Below are positions 6,449-7,119 of a DNA stretch of 7,119 nt, piece after piece. This stretch comes from Nitrospira sp. UBA5699 (GTDB taxonomy: Bacteria > Nitrospirota > Nitrospiria > Nitrospirales > Nitrospiraceae), in the NCBI GenBank assembly GCA_002420105.1, contig DIHJ01000068.1, positions 50,175-57,293 on the forward strand. Direction: 5' to 3'. Under the pieces are notes generated by a model. It was not told the origin of the DNA. It did no database searches and saw only the letters and a program-made list of their open reading frames with translations. A program made the position numbers and the translations under genes. Numbering within the stretch: the first letter of the stretch is position 1; every line of letters begins with the position of its first letter.

Positions 6449-6879
6449 ACGTCGACCACCACCCGCGCAAACCAGCGCGGTCCCTCCTGCTTTACCACAT
6501 ACAGATGTTTCGTGATCCCCTTCACATCGTTATGAAGCGTCTGGGCAATCTGATCGACAGAAGCCCCCCGCAGGACCGCCTCAAGTCTCCAGGTCGATCC
6601 CTCCTGTCTCACGGACAGCTCGGCGTCATGGAACACCACCCCGTCCGCGTCCTTCCAATACACGATGTCCGAGAGCCATTCAAAGAGAAGATCGGCAGGG
6701 TCTGCTTCGGTTTTCGTGATCCGCCGCTCCCAGGTCGCAGCGACCGACGCAGGATCGGCCAGGGTTTCGAGCACCGCGCGGGGCGCCGCGCGAAACAGCT
6801 CCTCAACGGAATCGCCCTCCGCTTCGAAGGCTAGATCGGCTAGGGCAATGTCATCAAGAAATCGAAAGGAGTGGGCCAT
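6445..6879 (-). CDS. Archease, RtcB activator
   Basis: With the ATG at 6877-6879 the protein has 144 residues, the usual archease length. Archease promotes RtcB guanylylation and allows multiple turnover. The C-terminal signature is clear: VKGIT (K120, T123), H125 and the terminal D143 in VVVDV, equivalent to the VKAVT-x-H and final Asp of the family. The middle LLFEWLSDIVYWKDADGVVF also fits. The N-terminal block is altered: where most members have FLEHTADI, this reads FLDDIALADL with two extra residues; the Ala-Asp pair (D15) survives while the His-Thr does not. A GTG at 6916-6918 would add 13 residues with a GGAG three nt away; I prefer the ATG because it places F-x-F-L where the family starts, although its own ribosome-binding site is weak. 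It is translationally coupled to rtcB downstream. Confidence 0.9.
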   Translation of the reverse strand: MAHSFRFLDDIALADLAFEAEGDSVEELFRAAPRAVLETLADPASVAATWERRITKTEADPADLLFEWLSDIVYWKDADGVVFHDAELSVRQEGSTWRLEAVLRGASVDQIAQTLHNDVKGITKHLYVVKQEGPRWFARVVVDV

Positions 6880-6951
6880 GCCTGCACGACGACCTGATGG
6901 CAGAACCGGCAAGAGCACGGACTCCGTTGGGGGGAAACGTCTAACTGCCTG

Positions 6952-7119
6952 TCATTCGAGATGGAATTGCTTTGGAAAGTTCGTCAAGTTCCGACAGCCG
7001 TCGCGGGTCACCAGTACCATGTCTTCGATACGGACGGCGCCGAGGCCGGGATAATAGAGCCCAGGCTCCACCGTGACGACATGGCCCTCCTGCAACAACG
7101 AGCCGGTGCGGCTGATCCG
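6952..7119 (-). CDS. M24 metallopeptidase (Xaa-Pro aminopeptidase type), C-terminal end
   Basis: Only the last 55 codons are inside the window; the gene continues past 7119. The fragment reads VVTVEPGLYYPGLGAVRIEDMVLVT, the signature end of the pita-bread M24 fold. The Glu of TVEPGLY and the Glu of RIED correspond to the last two metal ligands of E. coli PepP (E383 and E406). The enzyme removes N-terminal residues preceding proline in the cytoplasm, using a dinuclear metal centre. Subtype (PepP, PepQ or another M24 member) cannot be settled from the tail, though ending about 22 residues after RIED suits PepP/PepQ-like proteins. It lies 72 nt before the archease ATG on the same strand and may share its transcript. 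Confidence 0.88.
   Translation of the reverse strand, partial: RISRTGSLLQEGHVVTVEPGLYYPGLGAVRIEDMVLVTRDGCRNLTNFPKQFHLE

Noticed and set aside
1..7119. Mobile element, CRISPR array or defence island
   Set aside because: There is no transposase, integrase, spaced direct repeats, nuclease or toxin-antitoxin signature, and base composition looks even across the genes.

Overview
This is a 7.1 kb, GC-rich bacterial chromosomal window that reads as core and regulatory content. I see no transposase, phage, CRISPR, tRNA or rRNA signal. Cytoplasmic RtcB with archease, a hybrid response regulator with GGDEF and EAL domains, PilZ, a small cupin and an OGT-like TPR protein fused to an iron-oxygenase-like domain together suggest a free-living Gram-negative-type bacterium. 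A Nitrospirota (Nitrospira-like) origin would fit the gene set and codon use, but that is inference from general resemblance and no sequence comparison was made.

Layout from left to right. Positions 1-67 hold no gene: they begin with a run of ten G and contain GC-rich inverted repeats. A small cupin gene (68-385, minus) is divergent from a TPR/2OG-Fe(II)-oxygenase-like gene (560-2248, plus) across a 174-nt shared regulatory gap. The TPR gene converges, with only 25 nt between stop codons, on a REC-PAS-GGDEF-EAL protein (2274-4409, minus). The rest is on the minus strand. Read in the direction of transcription it runs: the C-terminal end of an M24 aminopeptidase (6952-7119, cut by the window edge), archease (6445-6879), rtcB (4997-6448, sharing a 4-nt ATGA overlap with archease), pilZ (4613-4969, 27 nt after rtcB), a gap of about 200 nt, and the c-di-GMP gene.

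Two themes share the minus-strand block. The first is RNA ligation and repair: RtcB joins RNA 3'-phosphate (or 2',3'-cyclic phosphate) ends to 5'-OH ends, and archease promotes its guanylylation and turnover. The second is cyclic di-GMP signalling: a phosphorylation-gated protein with intact synthase and hydrolase motifs lies next to a single-domain PilZ receptor. The PilZ gene is close enough to rtcB to share its transcript, so it physically links the two themes; whether the link is functional is not known.

The least familiar items are the TPR-oxygenase fusion, the displaced inhibitory-site motif in the GGDEF domain, the altered N-terminal motif of archease, and the inverted-repeat-rich leader ahead of the c-di-GMP gene. 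I see no strong case for an entirely new system; the most plausible lead is the RtcB/archease/PilZ arrangement.
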